Source: Candidatus Thorarchaeota archaeon (GTDB lineage: Archaea; Asgardarchaeota; Thorarchaeia; Thorarchaeales; Thorarchaeaceae). From it: DNA of 64,000 nucleotides. The stretch is taken from the NCBI GenBank assembly GCA_004524445.1, contig SDNP01000012.1, forward strand, positions 16,145 to 80,144, read 5' to 3'. The notes under the pieces are model-generated. The model did not search any database, was not told the DNA's origin, and saw only the letters and a list, made by a program, of their open reading frames with translations. The first letter of the stretch is position 1, and every line of letters begins with the position of its first letter. The translations under genes were made by a program, and so were the position numbers. Of this stretch, positions 41,058 through 50,229 are shown piece by piece.

Positions 41058-41951
41058 TTGATTGAGAGGATTACAATGGTATTCGATCCCGCACTAACAA
41101 CAGCACTTCGCGAGGCGCTACCTTGGGCAGGCCCATTCTTCTTGGCAATCACTGAGCTTGGCTCTGAAACCTTCTATGTAGTACTAATTCTCGTGGGTTA
41201 CTGGGCATTTCGGAAGAAGGACTCCATTAAGGTGGCATATGTTCTTATCGCATCAGTTGTATCAAATTACTGGCTAAAACTAGCAATAGCAAACCCAAGA
41301 CCAGACCCAACGAACTGGTTAGGCGACTACGAAGCGAGTAATTATAGCACACCAAGCGGTCATTCTCAGAATTCAGCTACTCTATTTGGATGGATAGCTG
41401 CAAAAGCGAAAATGTGGTGGATGTACATTTTATCAGGGATTCTTATTTTTCTCATTGGAATATCTAGAGTGTATATCGGAGTCCACTATTTGGGTGATGT
41501 CTTACTTGGGTGGGGAGTAGGAATTCTTACGGTCACATTGCTTTATTTCGCAGAAGAGCCTATGTCTGCGTATTTTGAGAAAATGGATGGGCTACTCGCA
41601 TATGGTCTGCTGTTCATCTTCGGACTTTTAGCTACAATTATATCTTCGTTTCTACTTCCACAGCCACCGGGAGATAATTTCGGAGCATTAGGCGGACTAA
41701 TCATGGGTTTGGCAATTGGTCTTCCTTTGGAACAGCGATATGTGATGTTTGAAACTTCTGCACCAAATGGACAGAAGTGGCGAATAATACTCAGGGTTCT
41801 TATCGGTCTGATTTTAGTTCTTGGAGTAATGATTGGTCTGGCGCCAATCTTGGTGACCGAGAATGTATTTCTCAGGGCTATAAGATATACCCTTGTCGTC
41901 ATAATTGGTTCCTTTGTTTGGCCTCTGATATTCAAGCGGGTCGGTTTCTAA
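41058..41951 (+). CDS. PAP2-family membrane phosphatase
   Basis: KLAIANPRPDP, TPSGHSQNS, SRVYIGVHYLGDVLLG motifs. Confidence 0.9.
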   Translation: MIERITMVFDPALTTALREALPWAGPFFLAITELGSETFYVVLILVGYWAFRKKDSIKVAYVLIASVVSNYWLKLAIANPRPDPTNWLGDYEASNYSTPSGHSQNSATLFGWIAAKAKMWWMYILSGILIFLIGISRVYIGVHYLGDVLLGWGVGILTVTLLYFAEEPMSAYFEKMDGLLAYGLLFIFGLLATIISSFLLPQPPGDNFGALGGLIMGLAIGLPLEQRYVMFETSAPNGQKWRIILRVLIGLILVLGVMIGLAPILVTENVFLRAIRYTLVVIIGSFVWPLIFKRVGF

Positions 41952-42012
41952 GACAGTAATAAAACGCATCTCGATAGATTCAATAGCAGGGACACTAGCT
42001 AATAGAAGGAGT

Positions 42013-42741
42013 TTGAAACCTATGGAAAGTAGTTTCAGCAGTCCATTAAACAATCCTCTGTATCCTCCCCCACCCTACCATTATGAGAATGCACGATTAT
42101 CTCTTTCATTATTCTATCCGTCGGAGGGTTCAGTTCAATCACTTCTCCCAACTCCACTAAAGCCTTCACAGCTTCCGCTCATGGCTTTGCTTGTCGCTGA
42201 ACAGCCATGCAAAGAAACGGGCACTTTCATGGAGGCAGGGGTACTCGTACAGTGTATGTTTGATAATCCGGATTCAGGTCAAGAAGATGTGGGGGTTTAT
42301 TTCGCTCAGAACTTCGTTGACTCTGACATTGCTCTGGCGGCAGGGAGGGAGATTTGGGGGTACCCGAGAAAACTCGCGAATATATCTTTGGATTTGAAAG
42401 GAGATATATTGAGCACGAAGGTGATTCGAAACGGAACCCTTCTGATAGAAACCACTTGCGAATTATCAGACGAAGGTGAATGGATTGATAGCGGCCCCAA
42501 CATCAATGCCAAGGTAATACCGAAAACCGATGGAACTGGTCATTCAATATCATCTCTGACGGCAGCTTACCTCACCTATGATATTAAGAATGGCCGCTCG
42601 GGTGATGTGGAGATAAACATTCATGGGACACCCGAGAATGGTCTTGATGCCATTGAAATTGAGAGCTCAATGATTGGGCTCTATTTTGAATGCGACATGA
42701 TTGTTCCTGCGGCGAAAGAAATCGCGAATTTGGAGTTATAG
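42013..42741 (+). CDS. Acetoacetate decarboxylase-like protein
   Basis: DSDIALAAGREIWGYPRKLANISL. Confidence 0.75.
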   Translation: MKPMESSFSSPLNNPLYPPPPYHYENARLSLSLFYPSEGSVQSLLPTPLKPSQLPLMALLVAEQPCKETGTFMEAGVLVQCMFDNPDSGQEDVGVYFAQNFVDSDIALAAGREIWGYPRKLANISLDLKGDILSTKVIRNGTLLIETTCELSDEGEWIDSGPNINAKVIPKTDGTGHSISSLTAAYLTYDIKNGRSGDVEINIHGTPENGLDAIEIESSMIGLYFECDMIVPAAKEIANLEL

Positions 42742-44454
42742 ATATTCACTCGCCTCAAGTTTAGCTAGCTTCAGACCGGCAAGCCTAGTATTACGTCTAA
42801 AGAGAAGATAGCATATCAATGCAAACCCGGGGAGAGCGAGGTATGTATAGAGTACATTCATTGTGAGTCCAATCGAAATCATCCCAAAAATCCCGAGATA
42901 GCCCAGTAGCAGAGGCAAAGCCAAAGTTCGCACTAGGCTCCATATAGATATCGGCATCTGTGTTGAAGAGCCACGCTGTCTCTCTATTTGACGCTCAGCT
43001 TTGAATTCTCCTCCATCTGCAGCAGCGTAGGCCGCACTCGCACCTGATGCCATTGTCAGGAATATTAGACTAATCGTGATTGCGGGAAGGTATACTAAAA
43101 GAACAGGAGTGAGGAAGTAGATGACGACCGAGGTTATGATTCCGGCGCCAATTGTAAATGGAAGAGCGCTGTACACTTTCCCCTTGAGGTAATCCTGCAG
43201 ATTTGTACTCGCAAGTTGAAGATTCATTATATTGTCACCCTCATAGACTGTTTCGAGCCCGGCAAAATAATACCCATATGCGAGAGCAATGGGGATCACC
43301 GCTGATATCATCAGGTATGGAGTGAACGCAAATGTTGTTTCGCCCCCTGCGAACGCCGGTAGTATAATCCAGATCACATATCTAATGGGTCCCAAGAGGT
43401 ATTGTGTCAATACTCTTGCTTCTCGTCTTATGTTCGAGAGATTATACCATATTGAAACACTAATCGTTTGGTTGAACTTTATTCCGGGTATTGGCTGTGG
43501 ATTCCAGGTTGAATGTTCTATAGGCACAGTCTTCTTCGGTGTGCGTTTCTCAGCGGAAGCAAGCCAACCACTGTAATGCGCTCTCTCGCTTGCAATAGCA
43601 GTCAAATAGAGTAGGCCGACTGAAATGAATCCGTAGAAAATTGCCATAGCCAAGTCCTGCATCGGGATGGGAATGCCAACAAGAGTGCGAAGGGTGATGG
43701 AGCTGGCAGCGTAGCCAGGTGTGAGGTCCGACGAGAACCCCAAGGCTTGGAGAATATCAAAGATACCACCAAAAAGCCCCGAACCAAAACCGCCATCCGA
43801 GAGGTAGAATGATGCATACCAGAGAGTGCCTCCAATTATTCCGGCAGCAGTGAGTATCGCATAACCTACCTGCTTCAGTCTTCTCCTTCCAGCCACTAGC
43901 CTAGAAACCCCAAGGCCAAGTAGTCCCCCAAAAGAAACGCCAATTGCTATCAGGAGATACATCGATAATAGAAACGCGGGAATGGACAGGAAAGCAAAGA
44001 GAACGGGGGAAAGTATACTGAACCCAGCAAATATTGATCCGCCAATTACGAGCCAGAAAATGCTGTTGTAAAATACTGTAATTATAACCTTTTCCAAGAA
44101 TAGAGTTCTGAGAGAGATGGGCATTACCATAAGATATTCCATTCGGGAGCTATTTGCTACAGTTGTAGCCATGACTGCAGTTGAGCCCAGAAAAGAAAAC
44201 AACATGAGTGTATTGAAGATTGTTGCTCCAAGCCCAGGATTTTCCGTAGCAACTGAACGTGCCAAGGGCCACAACACAGGCCCAAGAAAAACAATGAACA
44301 GTGTGATAATCACAGCGATAGCAATAGCTATTATTAATCTTGAAGACCTCTTCCAGAGAGGCTCAAGCTCAGTGCGTTTGCCACCAGGATTCACAAAACG
44401 AAATGTTCTGGACAAGTCTTGTCGAAGAAGGAAGATCAAATCAGAGAGGTTCAA
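42736..44454 (-). CDS. ABC transporter permease (ABC-2 like)
   Basis: Multi-pass 572 aa; start overlaps the stop of the ATPase gene by 4 nt. Confidence 0.8.
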   Translation of the reverse strand: MNLSDLIFLLRQDLSRTFRFVNPGGKRTELEPLWKRSSRLIIAIAIAVIITLFIVFLGPVLWPLARSVATENPGLGATIFNTLMLFSFLGSTAVMATTVANSSRMEYLMVMPISLRTLFLEKVIITVFYNSIFWLVIGGSIFAGFSILSPVLFAFLSIPAFLLSMYLLIAIGVSFGGLLGLGVSRLVAGRRRLKQVGYAILTAAGIIGGTLWYASFYLSDGGFGSGLFGGIFDILQALGFSSDLTPGYAASSITLRTLVGIPIPMQDLAMAIFYGFISVGLLYLTAIASERAHYSGWLASAEKRTPKKTVPIEHSTWNPQPIPGIKFNQTISVSIWYNLSNIRREARVLTQYLLGPIRYVIWIILPAFAGGETTFAFTPYLMISAVIPIALAYGYYFAGLETVYEGDNIMNLQLASTNLQDYLKGKVYSALPFTIGAGIITSVVIYFLTPVLLVYLPAITISLIFLTMASGASAAYAAADGGEFKAERQIERQRGSSTQMPISIWSLVRTLALPLLLGYLGIFGMISIGLTMNVLYTYLALPGFALICYLLFRRNTRLAGLKLAKLEASEYL

Positions 44455-45233
44455 TTCTCTTCACCAGAGTCCTCAAGGTAGCTAGCAATCAATTGCATAT
44501 CGGGTCCGCCAGTAAGTTCAAGAAAAATTTCTTCAAGAGAGGATTGCCCTTCAGCCTTTTCGCGGAGCTCATCCAGAGTTCCTTCTGCAATCATCTTGCC
44601 ATCTTTAATTATTCCAACTCTATCACACATTTGTTCGGCAATCTCTAATACGTGAGTTGACATAAGAATAGAGGCTCCACGCCTCCTCAATCCATTTAGG
44701 ATTTCCTTTATTGTCGCGGCACCTCGCGGATCTATTCCGGCTTGCACCTCATCCAAGATTAGAACCTGTGGTCTATGAACGAGCGCGGCAACCAGACTCA
44801 CTTTCCGTGTCATGCCTTGAGAGTATGTTTCGATGAGATCATCACTAGCATCTCTGATATCCAGCAGTTCAAGGAGCTCCTCAATGTCCTCCGTTCTCTC
44901 TTCACCACGGTCGACTCGCCAGATATCAGCAACATAATTGACATATTCCCAGCCAGTGAGACGCTCTGGTAACACAGGGTTTTCTGGAACATATCCGGTG
45001 ACTCGCTTTGCTTTCACAATCTCATCCTTTATTCCATGACCGTTTATCTTAGCGGTTCCCTCGGTAGGCTTGAGTAAACCAAGCAGCATTCTCATAGTAG
45101 TTGATTTACCTGAACCATTTGGTCCCAGTAACCCATAGATTTCTCCCGACTTTACAGTGAACGAGAGATGGTCTACTGCGACGAAGTCTCCGAACTTCTT
45201 TGTCAGGTCCTGCGACTCAATCATTAGAATCAA
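44451..45233 (-). CDS. ABC transporter ATP-binding protein
   Basis: GPNGSGKSTT, YSQGMTRKV, VLILDEVQAGIDP. Confidence 0.92.
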   Translation of the reverse strand: MILMIESQDLTKKFGDFVAVDHLSFTVKSGEIYGLLGPNGSGKSTTMRMLLGLLKPTEGTAKINGHGIKDEIVKAKRVTGYVPENPVLPERLTGWEYVNYVADIWRVDRGEERTEDIEELLELLDIRDASDDLIETYSQGMTRKVSLVAALVHRPQVLILDEVQAGIDPRGAATIKEILNGLRRRGASILMSTHVLEIAEQMCDRVGIIKDGKMIAEGTLDELREKAEGQSSLEEIFLELTGGPDMQLIASYLEDSGEEN

Positions 45234-45307
45234 ATTTGACAGTTATCAGAGTAATTTATGCGTTCGCATATATATCCGGTTAGCATCCAACGGATTTATT
45301 ATTCATT

Positions 45308-46420
45308 ATGATTCGCTCATGTACCATGACGCTAGAAACTTGGAGATTGTTGGACCTAGGAGCAATCGACCCCCTGGAGACTCAAATCATCTATGATATG
45401 GTCGCTCAAGGGATTACAGAGGGAGAATCGCAGAATACAATCATTATTTGCTGGCCCGCTGAGCCCTTAGTAAGCGTTGGGTACTTCCAAGAGATAGAGA
45501 AAGATATTGACCTCGAATTTTGCCGCGAGAATGATATCGTGGTTACACGCCGTGTAATCGGCGGGGGTGGTGTCTACCTAGATGATGGACAGCTTTTCTA
45601 TCAACTAATTGGGCGAGTTGATAGTCCGACTACGCCAAAGCCCATTGATGCCTATTATCGGAAGTTTCTCAAAGCACCAGTTCAGGCATATAGGAACCTT
45701 GGCATTGAAGCTGAATTTCGGCCGGTCAATGATATTCAGGTCAATGACAAGAAAATATCGGGAAATGGAGCAGGAGATGTTGGTGATGCACGCATTCTCA
45801 CCGGCAACATGATTTTGGATTTTGACTTCGAAATGATGGTGAAGGTTCTTCGAGTACCAAGTGAGAAATTTCGAGATAAAATCTACAAGAGCCTCAAAGA
45901 CCGGATGTCAACAATTCTACTTGAAACTGGATCAATGCCAGAAAAAGATGAGGTCAAGATGGACTTAATTGGTCTTTACGAAGAAACCCTTGGCATAGAG
46001 CTGGAAAAGGGCGAGTTGTCTTCTTGGGAAAAGAGCAGGATGTTGGAGCTCCGCCCTAAATACAAATCAGATGAGTGGCTTCATTGGAGAAGCGGTGGAA
46101 GACTTGATGCCCGAACGGTTAGAATATCCGCAACAGCATCTGTTGGTACAGCGAGCCATAAGGCCGAAGGCGGGCTGATTCGGGTGACTGCAGAGGAGGT
46201 AGAAAATGAAATTAAGGAAATTGTCATTAGTGGAGATTTCTTCATGCTTCCATCCACAGCCATCGGAGCACTTGAGAATAACCTGAAGGGCACGACTCTT
46301 TCTAAGGACGCGATACTAGAAAAAATAAAGGAAAGCTATACTGAGTTTGATATCGATTCACCAGGAGTCAAGCCAGAAGATATTGCTGACACCATAGAGT
46401 TAGCTTTCGAACAGAGGTAG
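45308..46420 (+). CDS. lplA: Lipoate-protein ligase A family
   Basis: VSVGYFQEIEKDIDLEFCRENDIVVTRRVIGGGGVYLDDGQLFYQLI; DIQVNDKKISGNGAG. Confidence 0.85.
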   Translation: MIRSCTMTLETWRLLDLGAIDPLETQIIYDMVAQGITEGESQNTIIICWPAEPLVSVGYFQEIEKDIDLEFCRENDIVVTRRVIGGGGVYLDDGQLFYQLIGRVDSPTTPKPIDAYYRKFLKAPVQAYRNLGIEAEFRPVNDIQVNDKKISGNGAGDVGDARILTGNMILDFDFEMMVKVLRVPSEKFRDKIYKSLKDRMSTILLETGSMPEKDEVKMDLIGLYEETLGIELEKGELSSWEKSRMLELRPKYKSDEWLHWRSGGRLDARTVRISATASVGTASHKAEGGLIRVTAEEVENEIKEIVISGDFFMLPSTAIGALENNLKGTTLSKDAILEKIKESYTEFDIDSPGVKPEDIADTIELAFEQR

Positions 46421-46478
46421 AGCGAACGACCCGAGAGGGATTTAACGGATTGCAAAAAAGTCTTGAAGGTAACCAATC

Positions 46479-47564
46479 ATGTTGTCGGATACCACTTTCT
46501 CTGCGATTGCACCAGGAAGAGTCTGCATCTTTGGAGAGCACAGTGATTACTTGGGACTGAATGTGATTCCCGCTGCTATTAGCATGTATATCGAAATTTC
46601 TTGTTCGCCACGTGATGACCATCTAATGGATATCAGATACACGGATGTGGGAATAAAGGATACGTTCAAGATTGACAGAGAAATCGAATATGCGCATGAG
46701 AGAAACTATGTTAGAAGTGCATTTAATGTTCTTAGAAGGCATGGAATTGTCCCCGTTTCAGGTTGGTCAATGCATGTCAGAGGGAACATACCTATCGCAG
46801 GAGGGCTGTCAAGCTCGTCAGCATTAGCTGTGGCATCCGTCTTGGCATATTCTAGGATGGCTGGAGAACCTCTGAATCCCAGGGCGATAGCGGAGCTTGC
46901 ATTCCAGGCAGAGGTCAAGGAATTTGGAGAGAGTGGAGGTATGATGGATCATTATGCTTCTGCATGCGGGGGAGTTATACACCTAACTACAAAAGCCAAG
47001 ATAGAGGTGACAAGAATCCCGGCATCCATCAGTGGGCTTGTCATCGGCGACTCGGGGGAGATGAAGGAAGATACAGTTGGCGATTTGGCAGAGATCCGTA
47101 ATTTGGCTGAGAGGGGATACAGCAAACTAGCACGGTATATAGAGAATTTCGATCAGACCAAAGCACCCCTTGAAAAGGTCCAACCATTTCTGAACCGGCT
47201 TTCCTCAAGAGAGCAAAGAGTGGTGGAAACAACCCTCAAGAACAGGGACTTGACTCAGCGTGCATATGACACTCTGAAGACCAGTAACTACGAGCCTGAA
47301 GATTTAGGCTCAATGATTGACCAACATCATGTCTATCTCCGTGATGGGCTGAATCGGTCAACCGAGAAAATAGAGGAGATGATACGTGCTGCAAAGGGTG
47401 CAGGAGCTTTGGGATGCAAAATCAACGGAAGCGGGGGTGGTGGAACAATGCTGGCATATTGTCCAGGAAGGGAGGATGCTGTTTCCTTAGCTATCCAGAG
47501 AGCAGGGGGGACACCATATGAGGCCACCATTGCAAAGGGTGCCCACCTGAACATTTCAGATTGA
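46479..47564 (+). CDS. Galactokinase-like GHMP kinase
   Basis: APGRVCIFGEHSDYLGLNVIPAAI; IAGGLSSSSALAVAS; KINGSGGGGTMLAYC. Confidence 0.87.
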   Translation: MLSDTTFSAIAPGRVCIFGEHSDYLGLNVIPAAISMYIEISCSPRDDHLMDIRYTDVGIKDTFKIDREIEYAHERNYVRSAFNVLRRHGIVPVSGWSMHVRGNIPIAGGLSSSSALAVASVLAYSRMAGEPLNPRAIAELAFQAEVKEFGESGGMMDHYASACGGVIHLTTKAKIEVTRIPASISGLVIGDSGEMKEDTVGDLAEIRNLAERGYSKLARYIENFDQTKAPLEKVQPFLNRLSSREQRVVETTLKNRDLTQRAYDTLKTSNYEPEDLGSMIDQHHVYLRDGLNRSTEKIEEMIRAAKGAGALGCKINGSGGGGTMLAYCPGREDAVSLAIQRAGGTPYEATIAKGAHLNISD

Positions 47565-47569
47565 GTTGG

Positions 47570-49144
47570 TCAGTCGCTCGAGGCGAGTTCTTCCATTCTA
47601 TTTTTAACGATTTCAAGTATTTCGTCTTTGAGATTCTCGCTCTCCTCAATTAGTTGCTCGACTTCTTTCCGGGTATTTTTGACGAATTTCTCGTCTTTGA
47701 TATTATCAAGATTTATCTTGACATTAAGAGCTGCTGCCTTAATCGCTGCTGATAACGCATACGCAGCACCGCCAGCATCGGTTATGGCATTGATATTGCC
47801 CTTCTCGGCTGCAACTTTCGCATGAGTGAGTGCCTCATATGACTGCTTCATGGTTTCTAGAGGAATCTCTGCAGCATGGATAGTAGCCTCCTCAATTGCT
47901 TCCGCCTTCTTTTCTTTCTCCTCTTCGTTGTCTTCCGGAAGCTTGTATGTTTCCATCACTTTTTCAAAGGCTTCGGAGTCTTTCTCAACTAAATCCATAA
48001 GAACACCCCGATTCGTTTCGCACGCATGTCGGTGATCAAGCATCTCCTGCTTGATGGCTGCAAATTTCCTTCCAGTCAATGAGAGACCTGTCACCATGCA
48101 GACGAGAGCCGCACCGTACGAGCCCATAGCTGCAGCAACACTTCCTCCACCAGGAGTTGCCCTAGCACGGCGTACCTGATTCCCGAATTCAATCAAGGAC
48201 ATCTCAGTGAACGATTTCTCAGTAGGCTCTTCAGCACCGCCAAGGTAGTACAAGTCGAGAATCATTGAGTCATCAAGCTTCTCCGGCTGCAAATAGTACT
48301 TGAGAGCATCAATGAGAGCGAAGAGGGGTACCATCCCAACAATCTCGGTTTCAACAACAGTGGCACCAAAACGCCTTGCTTCATTCTTCACAACTTCAAG
48401 AACCTGATGTATCTTTGTCCTCTTCGGATGCGTGAGATTGCATGAAACTTGGACCATTCCTTTGTCTGGCAAGTTTAGACCAATACCCTGCACGTTTACG
48501 AAACCACCAGTGGTTGCTCTGACAGCATTTGCACAGACCTTAGCCACTTCAACATCCGTTGTATTTAGATTGAAATTGATTGCAATCAGGAAAAATCGTG
48601 CTCCTGTAGCAGTAGCACCAGCCTTTGGGTTGATTTTGTTCGGGCCATAGTCAGGAGTCTTGCTCTCATCCTCTCCGATTGTTTCGCTAAGTCCTTCGAA
48701 TTCTCCCTGACGAATATTAGGCAATTCCTCCCTTTCAGGACGGGTAGCGGCTTTGGCGTAGAGATAGACAGGAACATCGTGCTTCTTAGAGTATTCCTCA
48801 GCAAATTCCTTTGACAGCTCTATGCACTCCCCGATGGTCGTACCATGAAGGGGAATAAAAGGAACAACATCAACGGCGCCCATTCGAGGGTGGGCTCCCT
48901 CGTGCTTTCTCATATCGATTTTCTCTACTGCAACATCTGCAGCCTTCAAGGCAGCCTGTTTGACTTTTTGTGGTTCTCCTATGAATGTGAATACAGACCT
49001 GTTGTGGTCAGGGTCATACTCAACATCAAGAAGACGAACACCATCAACACTCTTGATGGCATCAGCCAATTCATCAATTACCTCTTTTCGACGACCTTCG
49101 CTGAAATTAGGTACACATTCAACAACCTTCACGCGTGTCACCAA
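47570..49144 (-). CDS. ftcD: Glutamate formimidoyltransferase fused to formimidoyl-THF cyclodeaminase
   Basis: VECVPNFSEGRR…EGAHPRMGAVDVVPFIP…; C-terminal RARATPGGGSVAAAMGSYGAALVCMV. Confidence 0.92.
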   Translation of the reverse strand: MVTRVKVVECVPNFSEGRRKEVIDELADAIKSVDGVRLLDVEYDPDHNRSVFTFIGEPQKVKQAALKAADVAVEKIDMRKHEGAHPRMGAVDVVPFIPLHGTTIGECIELSKEFAEEYSKKHDVPVYLYAKAATRPEREELPNIRQGEFEGLSETIGEDESKTPDYGPNKINPKAGATATGARFFLIAINFNLNTTDVEVAKVCANAVRATTGGFVNVQGIGLNLPDKGMVQVSCNLTHPKRTKIHQVLEVVKNEARRFGATVVETEIVGMVPLFALIDALKYYLQPEKLDDSMILDLYYLGGAEEPTEKSFTEMSLIEFGNQVRRARATPGGGSVAAAMGSYGAALVCMVTGLSLTGRKFAAIKQEMLDHRHACETNRGVLMDLVEKDSEAFEKVMETYKLPEDNEEEKEKKAEAIEEATIHAAEIPLETMKQSYEALTHAKVAAEKGNINAITDAGGAAYALSAAIKAAALNVKINLDNIKDEKFVKNTRKEVEQLIEESENLKDEILEIVKNRMEELASSD

Positions 49145-49281
49145 GCCGGTCGGATAATTTCAGGCAAAAAAGGATTTGGGAATCGGGGTTTTAACCAAAA
49201 AACAACATGGGATGCGCAAAAAGGCAAGCCTAATTCCGCATCTTTTGCAGTCATGTGCATTCTTTTTCCTAGTGGTTACGT

Positions 49282-50217
49282 TCAGCTTGTATATCCGCCA
49301 TAGTCTATTGCATCAACAATGAAAATGTTAGTTTGATTCTGCAGGTATGAATATGCAGCTAACACGTTTCTAAGTAACATGGCAATGGTCATTGGCCCCA
49401 CACCCCCAGGTACTGGTGTTATGTAGGATGCTTTCTCTTTAACAACTTCAAAATCCACATCACCCTTTGGTGTAGCCACGTCTATGACAATGGCATCATC
49501 TTTGACCATATCTTCAGTGATAAAATATGGGTCATCATCCGACTCACGAAGCCCAACTGCAGTGACCAAAATGTCCGCTTTCTTAGTCTTGCTTGAGAGA
49601 TCCTCTGTTTTGGAGTGACAAACATGTACAGTGACATCTCTATCAAGCAACATGAATATCAATGGCTTGCCGACAATGGTGGATCGATTGATGATGACAG
49701 CGTCTTTTCCTTTCAATTCTACGGGCAGTAAATCCAGCATTGTGACAATGCCTTGAGGAGTTGCGGCACTCAAGAAGTCATCTCCATGGAATAACCGATA
49801 GATATTCCTAGGAGAGAACCCGTCAACATCTTTGCCAGGCGATATTGCATCAATGACCTCTTCTTCATCAATATGATCTGGGAGAGGTAACTGCACGAGT
49901 ATTCCATGAACATCACCATCATGGTTGAGCTTTTGTATTTGATCGATGAGCTCTTCCTCACTCGTGTCTTCAGGCAAATCATAAGTTTCAGAAAGGATAC
50001 CGGCTTTTTTACAAGCACGTTGTTTCATACGAACATACATTTTCGAACCAGGGTCCTCACCAACAATAATGGCGACTAGCTTTGGTGGTGTCCCATGAAT
50101 CTCAGTAAGATGCTCAACTTCTTTTTTGATGTGTTGTCGTATCTTTTTTGCAAGGGTTTTGCCATCGATGACATTTCCTTCTACAAATTCCTCAGGAGCA
50201 ATGTCGTATTCGCTCAG
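49282..50217 (-). CDS. folD: Bifunctional methylene-THF dehydrogenase/methenyl-THF cyclohydrolase; probable CTG start
   Basis: Frame continues upstream of the listed ORF: LSEYDIAPEEFVEGNVIDGKTLAKKIRQHIKKEVEHLTEIHGTPPKLVAIIVGEDPGSKMYVRMKQ; C-terminal TPVPGGVGPMTIAMLL. AGGAGG 8 nt before CTG at 50217. Confidence 0.88.
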   Translation of the reverse strand: MSEYDIAPEEFVEGNVIDGKTLAKKIRQHIKKEVEHLTEIHGTPPKLVAIIVGEDPGSKMYVRMKQRACKKAGILSETYDLPEDTSEEELIDQIQKLNHDGDVHGILVQLPLPDHIDEEEVIDAISPGKDVDGFSPRNIYRLFHGDDFLSAATPQGIVTMLDLLPVELKGKDAVIINRSTIVGKPLIFMLLDRDVTVHVCHSKTEDLSSKTKKADILVTAVGLRESDDDPYFITEDMVKDDAIVIDVATPKGDVDFEVVKEKASYITPVPGGVGPMTIAMLLRNVLAAYSYLQNQTNIFIVDAIDYGGYTS

Positions 50218-50229
50218 GTTAATAGCCTC

